DNA of 64,000 bases from Channa striata (GCA_033026295.1 CM065185.1:7006001-7070000), one strand, 5' to 3'. Shown: positions 13,477-26,107, counted from the stretch's first letter. Translations and numbers: made by a program. The notes: generated from the letters alone by a model not told the origin.

Positions 13477-14131
13477 CAACTGTTCTGTCTTTGGAGGTGC
13501 TGGTGCGGATGTAAGGTGGTGTGGGGACCCCTGTTCTTTTTATCCAGGTAGCTCTGGTTCATCTTTGTCCGTGGTTCATTGGGGTCAGAGCAGATTCTCC
13601 TGCCTTCCACCGTGGTGAAACTATTGGAAATCAAAAAAAAAAAAAAAAAAATTAATAAACAGTCAGTAAAAGCTTGAAACATTTCTAAAGTGAACATTAT
13701 TCTGACTTAAAAAAACAATTGTGGTGTATTGTAAAATACAGTGCACCGGAGTTTGAACATGTTTTACATTTTTAATTTGATTTGCTTCTGACCATGTGAC
13801 ACCAAACCACGCACACAAATTAGACAGTGAAATGTCGTGCTGACTTACACCACTACATGTAGAGGGCATGCTGGCTGATGTTGCACATAGTAATTCTTCA
13901 GCAGCTCACGGCGGACTTTAGTGGTACTTATTTTACGACAACAACTTGCAATCCCACCTAAAAAGACACAAGACTTATCATTAACATTATTTTATCATTA
14001 TCATGAAATCAAACCTTGTATCGTAAATCCTGAATGAAGAATGGACACACACAATCGCCCTTACCTTGAGCTGAGACCGGTGAAACCGTAATAGTTACAA
14101 GTAAAAGTAAGACAAAAGCAAGACTTGTCAT
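13476..14131 (-). CDS. CC chemokine (3 exons, minus strand)
   Basis: Secreted CC chemokine assembled from exon 1 (14131-14065), exon 2 (13957-13849) and exon 3 (13620-13476). Introns are GT-AG in phase 1 and phase 2; exon 3 follows a long poly-pyrimidine tract (a T run on the minus strand). The product is 106 residues. Exon 1 is a typical signal peptide (MTSLAFVLLLLVTITVSPVS). Exon 2 has the adjacent cysteines (ASCCRKISTTKV) and the third cysteine (QPACPLHVVVF). Exon 3 has the fourth (EGRRICSDPNEP) and a C-terminal helix, then a short His-rich tail (HTTLHPHQHLQRQ). It should act as an extracellular chemoattractant. The ICSDP motif and core resemble inflammatory teleost CC chemokines, but I cannot assign an orthologue. 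It is transcribed opposite to the chemokine at 6.6 kb. Confidence 0.9.
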
Positions 14132-14182
14132 TGCGCGTCTCTGGCTAAAACAGATAGGATGTGGAGTCTGCACTGCAAGTCC

Positions 14183-14190
14183 TTTTTAAA
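14183..14190 (-). promoter_or_regulatory. TATA-like box (TTTAAAAA) of the minus-strand chemokine
   Basis: It lies 52 bases upstream of the ATG on the minus strand, a spacing that fits a short 5' UTR like those of other TATA-driven chemokine genes. Confidence 0.45.
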
Positions 14191-17100
14191 GCTACCAACA
14201 CAGTCAACACATTCATTTATGCCATTTGCAACTTGTGCATGCTGCACCCACAGACATGCACAAAGCTGGAAAGTAGAGTACATCGTTTCCTACCACAGCC
14301 GCTCATCAGCGTGGTCTTCACCCCTCCACTCATCTTTAGTGGTCTGAAGGTGTCAGCACATTTTCCACTGCAGGAGATGTGGTCTATAAATATCTTTCTT
14401 AAGTTATTATATGTAAATTACCACGACTTAATGCACCTGTAATTCCAGGATAGTGAACACGTAATCTTGATATCTTTAGTTAGTGAAAGTTATCAAGGCT
14501 ATAAATATACGTGGTTCAGGTTTTTGTTGGTAAGATCCACTGATAACTTGTACAACTCAACAAAACTCAAATGCCTTGAAAAATCAGAAAACCAGACTTA
14601 CACACAAAGTTGAAACATTTCACATAACAGCAAAGACAATGGCGAAGTACTGTATCAGTCTCGCTTTCGAACGTGTAAGCTTTATACTGTTGGGTTTTTG
14701 AGGTGAGCGTCTACTGATGCTTCTATACTGACGTCTGCAACCACAGTGTGTATACTGAGAGAAGAGGCATTTCCCTTTGTAGGTCTTATGGCATTTGCAG
14801 ATTTATACTACTGAAATTTTCTAAAACACAGTGGCACCATGATATACCAAGCACATGTTGTTTTGTTCCAGTGAAACCCACATGGTTTGTGGTCTTTCAG
14901 TTCTTTCATGCACAAAGGAAGAGCATGGCAGCAAAAACTGATAAGAGTGAGATAAGATGCATGCTTCACTGTATATGGCATGCACTACATTCTGCCATAT
15001 GTTGAAACATAACTGGGTCATGAAAAAAAGCATCAGAGAGAAATAAGCATAAAGAAATATTAAAGCCTATAGTGTGCCAGAAGGGTGGTGGAGGGGTCGC
15101 AGCCAGTAAGCAGTGGGCCTTTCTGTGAAGTTTACATGTTTCCCCCAGGCTTGTGTGGGTTTCCACAATGTGAGAAATGTATAGCTGGGGCCTGGGGAGT
15201 AGTCACACCAACATCAGTTATCAGAAAGGTGGGCTTAGCTTTGGCTACTTTACAAGAATAGCCAAGGACCTAGGAACTATTGACTAAGTAAAAAAAAAAA
15301 TCCACACGAGCTGGTTAATATTGAAACAATGCAAACGTATAACATTATATTAGCTGGTCAACATACAGTGTAAGATTACTAGTTATTGTTGCGATCATCT
15401 CAGCCTAGTTTATGTGCATTCAGTGTCCTCAGCCTTTGCAACATGGGTGAACTTTGACCGTGGGGAGGAGAGGGCCAGGATCATGAAGCTCTCCAATAAT
15501 TTGAATTTCACTGATAACATATCTTTATTTTTTTGGAAGAATGAGCAAGAGATATGATTTTGTTGTGGTCAGCAGTGGCTCATTATATTGTAACGTTGCA
15601 TTATATTGTAGAACTGCACAAAGGATCCCCCCACCCTTTTCTTCTCTGCCTACATGCATCAAACTGTCAGATACATGCCAGTAAACATTGCTGGGAGTGC
15701 ACCTTAAAGAAGTATGGTTGCAGGAAATGTCATCAGTGTTGTGGTAATGTGTTACCAAAATAGCCCGTTACATAATATCTGTTACTTTTCATGTTAACAC
15801 AGTATACAATTTTGTAATAGTATTACTTTTTATTAACTTTTTATTACATTTATGATATAATCCATTGCCCTGGTCAGAAACCATTTTGTGATATTTTTTA
15901 ACACACAGTTGATAAAGGTAATCAGCGCATACTGGACAAAGTGAACGTCTTCAGTGACGCGGCCACAAGCATCATTAACCAGGCAAAGCATGAAGACACG
16001 AGGTTTGAGCTGCTGATAAGCTGATGTTGAAAATGAAGTGGCTTCAGCTTCCAGCTCTCTTAGTAGGACACTTTAATGTTTTCATAACCTGTGTGGAGCT
16101 GACTTGTCAACCAGTCAAGTAGATATTATTTGTATTTTATATTTTGTTTTGTGGTACTTACAGTTCCTTAAATATCCAACAGGCGGCGTCATAACATTAA
16201 TGTGTCTGTGCCTGGGTCTGTTTAACCAGGGCCGGAGAGTGACTTAGTGCATCAAATAATGTCAGTTATATACATTGGAGAAAAAATGAAGCCTACTTCA
16301 ATTTTAAGATATTCCCATTCAGTTCAAAAATCCATATTATACTTAATGCTCCACTACATGTATGCAAAATCCATCACACCCAGGGCTTAAATGTTTATGA
16401 TGCCTTCTACAATTGGTTCTCTAAGAACCAGCATGTTGTACTGATGATACTGACATAACGTTCCTAATAAAATGTCAGCTGTTGTTTTAGCATATCCATA
16501 GCAACAAGCGATTTGTCAAAAATGTCACTGTATTATACCCACAGTGGGCGGTAACCACAGACAGAGCTAACATTTCAGTTTTTCTTTGATAAACACACAT
16601 TGTGAGCCTGAGGGTCTTACCTTCGGCGGGCTCTGTTTCCTCTGCCCTGTCCAACGTTAGACAACGAACAGACAGCAGAGAAACTGCAGCATGCCGCAAC
16701 ACCTCAACCATAACTTCACATTTGCTATTCTCACCCAGTGCACTTGTCGAGTGCATATAAAATCCTAGGTGTTCATGCTCTAGGTCACTTGCCCTGTAGC
16801 TGGAATAGTGGCCAGTAGGAGTGACCGTGTGAAGCATCTGATGGGATGTTGGGCCAATGTCAAACCCTGTAGACAACATCAAATCCACCTAGTGTTCTGA
16901 GTGCTGTGGCTGATTGTTGTGTAGTTATGATGAATGACTGTCCTGGATTTATTACCTGGCAGTAAATAGAGTGGTAAATTAAAATTTTTTGTTCATTGTA
17001 AAATCCAATAGTAAACGTTTTTAGTTAACTTCACTCAGTTATCGACAAATGCACTTCTTCCTAGTTTTTATCAAGTTAGAGGTAACTGCGTGGTGGAAAA

Positions 17101-17194
17101 AACCCTTTACTCATTGTTTTTGAGTGACTAACATTAAACAATCAAGTACAGTTGCAATAAATGAGGCAATGATACTACTTATTGTATTAGACAC
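14191..17194. other. Intergenic region with two orphan exon-like pieces
   Basis: No complete gene is visible. Two pieces stand out. A plus-strand open segment at 15909-16023 is preceded by a good acceptor (TTTTTTAACACACAG) and ends in TGA. A minus-strand segment at 16711-16621 has an ATG, a mildly hydrophobic run and a GTAAG donor in phase 1. Neither could be connected to further exons. The rest is AT-rich and unassigned. Confidence 0.4.
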
Positions 17195-18843
17195 TACTAC
17201 GTGTATTAGATATCGTTAATCTATATTTAGAAACAGGATGTATACCAAAGGCCTATAAAGTAGCTGTAATCATACGCCTACTTAAAAAACCTTGCCTTGA
17301 CCCAGGTGTTTTAAGCCAATTACAGTCCAATATTCAATATCCCCTTGATTTCTAAAATACTTGAAAAAGTAGTTGCAAAGCAATTATGTGACCACCTGCG
17401 CAGTCAGGATTTAGAGTTCATCATAGCACAGAAACCGCACTGAATAAAGTCACCAACAATCTCCTTCCGGCTTCAGATAATGGACTTGTCTCTACACTAG
17501 ATCTGTTAGATCTTAGTGCTGCATTTGACACCATTGATCACAAAATATTAATACACTAGACTAGAACATGTAATTGGAATTAAAGGAACTGCACTAAACT
17601 GGTTTAAATCTTATCTATCAGATAGATTCCAATTTATTCATGTTAATGATGAATCTTCCACACACACAAAAGTTAGTTAAGGAGTTCCACAAGGCTCTGT
17701 GTTAGGACCAATACTCTTTACTGTATATATGTCTCCCCTTGGCAACATTATTAGAAAACACTCAGATAAAACTGAAGTTATTCTGTTTGGACCTAAAAGT
17801 CCAAGAGACATGTTGTCCAACCATATCGTTATTTTAGATGACATAACTCTGGCCCCCAGTAGTGCTGCAAGTAATCTCTGAGTCATTATTGACCAAGATT
17901 TGTCATTTACCTCACACATAAAACAATTCTATAGAACAGCCTTCTTCCACCTACGGAACGTTGCCAAAATTAGGAGCATCCTGTCTCAAAGCGATGCTGA
18001 AAAATTGGTTCATGCATTTGTTTCTTCTATATTGGACTACTGTAATTCTCTACTTTCAGGCTGCCCCAGTAACTCTCTAAAAAGCCTCCAATTAATCCAA
18101 AATGCTGCAGCAAGATTACTGACTGGGATTGGTAAGAGAGATCATATTTCACCTTCATTAGCTTCTCTCCATTGGCTTCCAATTAAATGTAGAACAGAAT
18201 TTAAAACCCTTCTTCTTACCTATAAAGCTTTAAACTGTCAAGCTCCATCAGACCTAAAAGATCTCCTTGTACCATATCATACTAATCTGACCACTTTGGT
18301 CTCAGAATGCAGGCCTACTTGTGGTTCCCAGACTTTCCAAAAGTAGACTGGGAGGCAGAGCCTTTAGTTATCAAGCTTCTCTCCTGTGGAACCAGCTCCC
18401 AGTCCAGACTCTTTAAGACAGCTCAACACCCTCTCTAAACTTATAGTTTTAAGACTAGGCTCAGACTGCTTGGGGAAACCATTCTCCTCTCTCAATGTCA
18501 CCAATGACATTAAGTTGTATCTTCTTTGTTATAGTCCTCTGTCTCCCCTGTTTATGTCTTCAGGTGTCCCTGGCTTTGGGGACTTCTGCAGCTACTGGTC
18601 CACTAACCTGCCCAATGTTTTCTTCATTGCTTTTCTCTCTCCACTTTCCACTCACCCCATTTATAATGTCACCAGCCTGGTTCTGCTGACATTAACTGTT
18701 GCCTATGGCTGCTCAAGGGGGATTTGTTGGGTTTTCTTTACATGTTTGTATAGTCCTGACTTTATTATGTAAAGTGCCTTGAGATGACTTTGTTGTAAAT
18801 TGGTGCTATATAAATAAAGTTGAATTGAAATTGAATTGAATTA
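17195..18843 (+). mobile_element. 5'-truncated, broken L2-type LINE retrotransposon
   Basis: This non-LTR element remnant belongs to the L2/CR1 group common in teleosts. Reverse transcriptase landmarks are visible in order: PKAYKVAVI at about 17250, SAFDTIDH at about 17518-17541, and GVPQGSVLGP at 17681-17710. An open stretch at 17900-18346 follows (HLRNVAKIRSILSQ, SILDYCNSLLSG, IQNAAARLLTG, LHWLPI), the usual C-terminal region. The frame is broken by stops and shifts. The segment runs straight from the IIRKH motif into SDKTEVILFGPK, so the part with the catalytic YADD motif has been deleted near 17757. The 3' end (GTGCCTTGAGATGACTTTGT, then GGTGCTATATAAATAAAGTT) finishes in TTGAA repeats, diagnostic of this family. 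The copy cannot encode active protein. Confidence 0.92.
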
Positions 18844-21800
18844 AACTTAACCAATGGGAGGCAATTCACAAAAAGCTTTTAGGAGGGTATTAACAAGGTT
18901 ATAAATATATAACTATATTAACTATGTTCATGTTGTTAATAAAATTAATATTGTTAGATCCCTATTAACTATATTAATAGGGTCAAAGCATCCGGACGCA
19001 ATTCATAAACTCCCAGTTGACCATTGACCTTTTTTCTGCTCTTGAAAAATCTGCTGAAATTTGCTAAGTTCACTTGGACGATTCCACTTTGGAAAGTGCT
19101 TTGCTGCAAGTAAAATATATTTCATGTTTATGCAGTATAGTCTAAAGAACATTACAGTATGAGGAACTGATCTGAGCACTAGATAATTACAGCTAATTGA
19201 CAAAAGACGTGCTCTTAGATGGAAGGGCTGGGAGGGTGGGGGTCTATCTACCCTAGTAGTACAGTATATAATGGCATAATGTTGTGGTATAGTGTAGTAT
19301 TGTTTCAACATTAATGCACCTTCATTCATTTTTGGGGAAGGGGCGTGGTTAAAAAACCATGACTGAAGAAGATGTGACCAAAGTAGAAAGTCATGTATGA
19401 CATAAGTTTTGAATGCTAAACGTTATGCAAGTAATCCTTAACTTGAACTTGTCAAGGAAACAGGTTTTCATGGTTAAAGCGAGTAAATCAGACTGTGGTC
19501 AAAGTGACAAAAGCCACTCAGATGTTAAAAGTTGAAGACAATCTCATGTTCTTTGGCCCAGTTTAGATAAGTGTGTCATCTGGAAGACAGACCACAGTGC
19601 ACTCTACTTCATATGACTTTGTTTGAAATAATAATACTCCATTCTGAGTTATGAGCACACCATAAGAACATTTTTACGTCCCGTTCACTGTTTTTGTAGT
19701 TGTGTAAACTAAATTGTAAGTGTACTACACTCAAAAAAATTAAATGTTCAATGAACATGATTTTATAATAGCACATTTAGTGCATCTAATCAAACCAAGT
19801 AAATACAACCTGTCTTGAATATGTTAATTGAACAATACATATAGTTGTGGATAAGAACTGATTGTAATATGTTCATCCAATTTATTAGCATTTTATTGTA
19901 TTCAAATGTTTCTTTTTTATTAGGTTAGTAAATTTATTTCTAATTCACTGTACATCAGTAAACCACTTTACTACAACAAAGCTGAACCTTGTTGAATAAA
20001 ATAGTTACTTCCTTGTTTGTTACTATGGCATTTTGGTAGTTTTCCTAATGCCTGTCTTCTTTTCCCACTTGTCTTAGTCAATATCACTAGCAACCATGAA
20101 ATTAAAAATTACGCATTAAATTACAAATTACAGCAAGATAAAAACACAAAAGCATGCAAAATGTAATTACATTTTATTTCAATATTTGATTAACCTAAAT
20201 GAACAATAGCTCAAAACCTTTCACCATCTCGGACCATCAGTACATTACCTATAACGGGAAAACATCCTCACACGCCACTAATGAGGACCACCCAACTGCA
20301 AAGTGTCAGTTACTCTGTTCTGAGTAAGTGATGTTTTATCCAAATTTCAAGGTTTAATAAAACAGCAAATTGGGAAAATAAGAGTTAAGCAGTAGAAGCA
20401 CAATTCCTATTTCAGTTTAGTTATTTTTTTCAAGGCAATCGGTTTCAAGTAAGCTCAACTAATCTGAATTTACCGTGTCCTGAATCCATGGATGGGTTTT
20501 TAAATAAAATGATCAGAAATAGGGTTTTGGAAGTACTTGTATTCATTTCATTCATGCACATTCATCAATATGTACTCATTTGTACTAGGGGTATGATTAA
20601 TGATTTCCTTTGTGGAATACTTCAACTTTTGTACTTGAAGAATTTACTTGAACTTTTATTGAGTGTTGAGTTTGTTTACTTCTGCCAGCTCTGAATTTTA
20701 CTAATTGTGATGGAGAAAAAGACAGTAGTAGAATGTTGTGTTTGAATGTATGAATGAATGTATGTCACTGAATTCAGCCACAAATATAAAAATATGTTTT
20801 AAGTTTCAATAATAAAAACTGTACATTCTATATTTTACAGGTATTGCCTGGTAAAACTTTGTAAGACAACACTATCTCTAGTGAGGGGGAGATCAGATCA
20901 CAAGCTATTTTATAGAGCAATGCCAGCAGGAACGAGAGAAAGATTCAGTTGGATATCAGGTAAAGTCTATGTTAGGCCCCTCAAATGATTTCAATTCATG
21001 GATTTAAGCTTCAATGAAAAATATCAACTTCCCAATATAAGGGGAACAAAATGAACAATATTTCCTCTACTGATTTTCCTGTTTAGCATTTCACAGTGTG
21101 GACAATTTTCAAAAGGACATTAAATAATTTTTATTTTATATAATGGAGTTTGTGTTGAAGTTGTAATACTGTGAAGATACGGTTGCAAGAAAAGTGAGCA
21201 TACTTGTTATTTATTCAAAGGCCTGAAATGACTTTAAATCAAAGATTATCTGACAAGTACCTCTAATGGCTTTGAAAATTACAGTAGAACAATATTATAA
21301 CCTTGGTTCATAGTAGCCTTTTGCCTTGTGGTAGATCTATGTTTGTGTTATGAATGTGTGTCTGGATAGCATAAGAACACAACCCCCCCCCCACACACAC
21401 ACATTCACACACACCTTTGATTTTTACATTCCAGAAAGTTCATGCAGTCATAGTAAACATATTGCAGATACAAATTTTTGGCCTGTACATGGTTGCATGC
21501 AGAGTCTCGCTGGAGCTTCAAGGACAAAGGAGATTACAAAATTTACATCATAGGTCTGGATACATACACAGTGATATGGAAAGTAAGATTGTTTTTATCT
21601 GCATGATGTCATTACATGACTATAAAGTTGGCAAATATTATTTTACTCTAACCATAAATTTGAAAGATGGTATTGTGCTTAAATCTAACAAAACATTATC
21701 TAGTGATGTGGCAGATCACACACTTATTAAAGGCATTTATTAGCATTTGTCATCCTGCTGGATGAAGCAAAACAGAAACCGTTCTTGAACTATATGCATT

Positions 21801-21899
21801 TGCATAAGAAAAATAAAAGTAGTGTGTAAAGCATTTGTTTGCATTTTTTTAGTAGATTTATTTGGCAAAAATAAATAATTGTCGTTTGACCTCTAATAT
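18844..21899. other. Intergenic region, AT-rich
   Basis: I see no gene. The sequence is strongly AT-rich with short ORFs only; a C run and CA-rich stretch lie at about 21382-21414. Confidence 0.5.
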
Positions 21900-22639
21900 G
21901 TATTTTTACAAAGAACACAGCACAAAGCATAAGTTGGATATTCACTTTTGCCAACTATGACTAATCTCAATATGTTTATGAAGTGAGAAGATTGAAAACA
22001 CATCTACAGCAAAATCGGGATTCTGTGCTGTATAGTCAATAAGCACCAATGAAGCAGGTTCCATCGTTTTTAAAATGATAACGTAAGTGATCATAAATGG
22101 GTTCATTCAGTGCAATTCACTGTTGGTCCCCTCCTCGTGTGTCCTTTACTTGTGTTACTTCGGAGCCGTTGTGACACATAGAGCTGCCCTGTCGATACCA
22201 TGTCAGTGGTTTAACCGTTAGATCGACAGCCTTGGTCTGAAATAAAAACTCAGTGGCATGCAGAAAAAACTACTTTCTTTTTCAATTTTCATTAGAATTC
22301 AAGCTTTTCGCAAGTCTGTTTTAGTTAACTCTATCACACTATCCACGCTTCCTTCCTCATTTTGAGTTAAGCTTTTTCATTTCTGCTTTTCGCTGGCAAA
22401 GGAATTTTGAACCCTATAATCCGGGAAAGTGAATATCAGCTGATATGTTTGCCAACCGTTAATACAGACAATGTATTAAAGCAATTATTATTAAATCAGT
22501 GCCACTGATAATGTTATGAACAGGGCAAGTTCATGTCAGCTTAATTGTTCTATTTCAAATTAGGCTACCATAAAAAAACATTCATTGTGAGTAAACAACA
22601 TAAAAACTATTTTTCTGTCACAACAGTTGAAATTATGGT

Positions 22640-22990
22640 ATGGTGATCTTTGAATCGACTGGCTGCACATCATAATGAAAATTTCGTATTCTACCAATCC
22701 CAAAGTTGCTTTATAGTGTTCAGATCTGGGGATTGTGGAGGCCACCTGAGCACAGTGAACTGACTGCTGTGTTCAAGAAACCAGGTTGAGATGATTTTAG
22801 CTTTGTGACATGGTGCATTGTCCTGCTGGAAGTATAAATAGATCTACATGGTCTGTATGCCTGAATATTATTGCTCACCCTGTACAACCAGAGTTAACTG
22901 TTCTTACAATGACAGCCGAATCTATGCCTTCATGCTGTTTATGCTAAAATCTGATCCTATTGTCTGATATTTGCACCAAAAATAAAACAG
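22640..22990 (-). mobile_element. Tc1/mariner transposase remnant (C-terminal part)
   Basis: The minus strand translates to a recognisable Tc1-type catalytic region: QQDNAPCHKAKIISTWFLEH, then WPPQSPDLN at about 22835-22700. The Asp of the DNAPCHKA block belongs to the DDE catalytic triad. Further left on the minus strand the sequence degrades. The 22920-22960 part matches the region coding just before this block in family members known to me. It is a fossil: frame breaks occur and no terminal repeats were found. Confidence 0.8.
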
Positions 22991-24710
22991 CTTTAAAACA
23001 TTTTTCTAACTTTTGAGTTCACATTTACTTAAACCATAAACACATTTTTACTTGTAAAATACTTGACTGGAAAGTGTTTGAAATTTGGGCTTTAAATTGA
23101 ATTAATTAAATTTCTCAGCTACTAATTGACATAATCAATTATGTAATCTGGTACTTTTAAACTACCAATTTCTGTAGTTTTGTCATAATAACAGAAATCT
23201 GCAGTGAATTTACTGTTTTTGGCAGCACTGGCTACATGCTGGAGTAATATGTAGATCATATTCACTTTAATTGAAGTCATTCATGTATGTATTTTTAAAA
23301 GGCCTATAACTTTAATTTGAAAGTTAAACTATATGTTTGTGTTCCGGTGTGTGGTTTAGGTCTACAGGATATGACTGTAGTGTCATAACCTAAAGCCTCT
23401 GTGAGAATACGTACTAGGCCAGCCACCTTTCCATTTTTTTAAATGTAAATCTGACAACATGTCAAGTTCAGACTTGGCTGTGTTAGAATAATTATAAAGG
23501 TCTTGACTAAAGCAACATGCATGAGGAATCACAAAGAAGTTTTCATTTTCAGCAATGGAAAAGTGCTCTAAAGTACTGCAGCTAGTTTTCTCAAAAGGGT
23601 TAGCGTTGGAGTGTAACTGATTACTTTTTAATGATGGTAACTAAATTTGTAATTAGTTATTTTAATGTAAAGTAATTTAAAAGTAATGTTCCCCAACACT
23701 GCTTAACAGTCAGCAATAAAGAAAAAGAACAAATAACAAGAAAAAGATGACACATTCGGGAGTGTGAACAGTACATGATGATGCATTTACATTATTACTG
23801 AAGTCAGCAGAGTTGATACGTTTAAGCAATCATTGTCCATTAAATGAACATTATATTATAAAAATGTGCAGGTTACTCACAAAGTAATATAAATGCCCAT
23901 CCACCCAATATGTTTGTAATCTCTTCAGGGTCAGAGTTCAGAGTCATGCTGGGCTGGAGTGGGGTAGAAATGGGGCTTCATACTTCTGTTTGGACCCAAC
24001 CTGAACCCAAGAGTGTGGCGGCCAAAGCCAACAAACACTTTGTGTTTAATGTGGAACACCTTGCACAGCTGAGTTTGGGCAGTGTGGCTTGTCTTCTTAT
24101 TTATTGTGACCTAACCGACCTGTGGATTGAAATGTCAGTCTCCGTCAAACAAAGCAGACGCTGAATTTTCAAGTGGAAAAACAACATAATACCATCAGCC
24201 CAGCTGCACTACAGCATGATTTCTAAATTACTGTCTGAACATGATGAGACATGGACTGGATTTAGTTCAGGGATCCACAGCGTATGATAATATTAATGCA
24301 GTAATAGTAAACATACTGTAGGCTATGAATTCTAGGTCTGCCACATTATACTCTATAACCTGTATATTAGTATGTTAAAAGGACACAATGTTTTTACACC
24401 ACACTATTATTACAGTTTGGATTACTTAACTTTACTGTACTGTATTAATTAATAGTTCTTTATTTACACTATTTTTTAGTTACTTGTTACTAACAATAAT
24501 AAAAGTAGAATTAATAGAAACATGTCCTTCAAAATAATTGCACTAATTGCATGTAAATGTCTTAGTCAGCTCTGTTGAAATCATAACAGAAGGAAATAAC
24601 ACAAATGTGGCATGTACCCCCCCTTTACACACACACACATTCACACAGACACATTTGAAATTCCAAACAATTTAGCCATGTGACTTGCCTTGGGTTCCTC
24701 TTTTGATGGG

Positions 24711-24717
24711 TATAAAA
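24711..24717 (+). promoter_or_regulatory. TATA box of duplicated chemokine, copy A
   Basis: TATAAAA lies 91 bases before the ATG. The 25 bases ending in this box (GGTTCCTCTTTTGATGGG plus TATAAAA) are identical in copy B at 34191-34215, so the core promoter is conserved between the duplicates. Confidence 0.8.
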
Positions 24718-24801
24718 CTTGGAGCTCTGGTCACAGTAGTGTCCACCTGCCAGATCCAAGGCTGAGCTTCTCCAAAAACCCTCTGAAACATCTCAGCAAC
24801 C

Positions 24802-25509
24802 ATGCAGCTGTCTATCGCAAGACTGGCATGTCTGGCCGTCCTCATTGGGGTTTTGACAATAGATACAGCTTCTGGTAAGTTGTCTGTCAGCGCTTTCCAC
24901 CATATTACACTACTTCAGGACAGCTAGATCACACATGATATATATTATTTATAACAGCACTAAATAAAATCACCTTATCTCACAAATGGTTTAAGTGCTT
25001 AAATTCTGAAAATATTGTAAATGCTGTATGATTGTAATAGGAAAGGACCACGTTACCACGTGCTGTAAAGAGGTCAGTGTCAGTGACATCACCGTTCCCA
25101 TAACTGGCTACAGGATCCAGAGAAAGAACCTGCCCTGTGTCCGTGCTGTCATGTAAGAAAAGACACACGTAACAGTGATTATCACAACCTTCAGAGAGCT
25201 GAAAATGCCTCTTTGCAAATCAAACTATATTGGGCTGAACTTTCCCTTTTTTCTCACCCAGATTTGAAACCACAGAGGGAGAAGTCTGCAGCCACTGGAA
25301 ACAGGACTGGGTGTTTGAAAAGATCAAAGAAATAGAGTAAGTAGCAAATCATCACCTCAGTTAGTCCCCAGTGTTAAACCTTTACCTTAGCTGCTTGGTA
25401 AATATTGTATTTGTTACAGTTTTTTTAACAGTTTTCTCTTGTTTTTGTGTTTTACAGGCAGGCCCGCAAAACCAACAGTGAGTCCTCTACTACGACCCAC
25501 AACCCATAA
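24802..25509 (+). CDS. CC chemokine, duplicate copy A (4 exons)
   Basis: Secreted CC chemokine of 103 residues. Exons are 24802-24874, 25041-25152, 25262-25336 and 25458-25509, all with GT-AG borders and phases 1, 2 and 2. Exon 1 is the signal peptide (MQLSIARLACLAVLIGVLTI). Exon 2 has the CC pair (HVTTCCKEVSVSDITVPITG) and the third cysteine (NLPCVRAVI). Exon 3 has the fourth (GEVCSHWKQDWVFEKIKEIE), covering the last strand and the C-terminal helix. Exon 4 adds a short Ser/Thr-rich end (ARKTNSESSTTTHNP). The fourth coding exon recalls CCL20, but the core is divergent, so I give no name. Exons 2 and 3 are almost identical to the copy at 34.3 kb, while the mature N-terminus (GKDHVTT) and the tail differ. 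Chemokine N-termini set receptor activation, so the two products may differ in activity; this is inference. Confidence 0.93.
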
Positions 25510-25600
25510 AACACATGCCACTGTCATCAATGTGTTTTCAATGAGAAAACATAGTAGAACAGCTAGTAATTTAGCTGAGGCTTGTGTGCTGTTTTGCAAT

Positions 25601-25606
25601 AATAAA
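25601..25606 (+). terminator. Polyadenylation signal AATAAA, copy A chemokine
   Basis: It lies 92 bases after the stop codon, in GCAATAATAAAAAAAATGAT. Copy B has the equivalent signal in ACAATAATGATAATAAATG. Confidence 0.75.
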
Positions 25607-25898
25607 AAAAATGATATTTCTTACTCTCCACTTGTTATTGTTTGTTATGATTAGATATGAAATGCTTATTAAAATTACTATCACCATCTCACAATGTCAC
25701 TGACAGAAGTAACAGATCCATTTTGCCATCTTGTGGAGACATTATTAAAGTGCAACCTCTATAGATAGAGTGTGTCACTGAGAGAGTCACTTTGTCATCC
25801 ACTCCTCGGGTTCTGATGTCAGATGACTTACACTTATCCTTTTCATTTACATTAACCAATAAAAAGTCTTTTAGCATATGTCTACATATGATAGTAAT

Positions 25899-26107
25899 AT
25901 AAGATAAGATAAGATAAGATGGGATAGGATAAGATGCGATACGATAAGATGCGATACGATAAGATAAGATACGATACGATACGATACGATACGATACGAT
26001 ACGATACGATACGATACGATACGATACGATACGATACGATACGATAAGATAAGATAAGATAAGATAAGATAAGATAAGATAAGATAAGATAAGATACGAT
26101 GAGATAA
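25899..26107. repeat. Pentanucleotide minisatellite (AAGAT/ACGAT)n
   Basis: About 41 tandem pentamers. AAGAT units with variants (GGGAT, AGGAT, GCGAT) lead into a pure block of about 15 ACGAT units (25971-26045), then about 10 AAGAT units. The minus-strand ORF through it (SYLILSYRIV repeats) is a repeat artefact. Confidence 0.95.

Noticed and set aside
16487..16888. 133-codon minus-strand ORF as a complete gene
   Set aside because: No recognisable domain; only its internal ATG-to-donor piece is of interest and is listed separately.
25899..26107. Possible CRISPR-like regular repeat array
   Set aside because: Units are contiguous 5-mers without spacers, in a vertebrate genome; it is a minisatellite.
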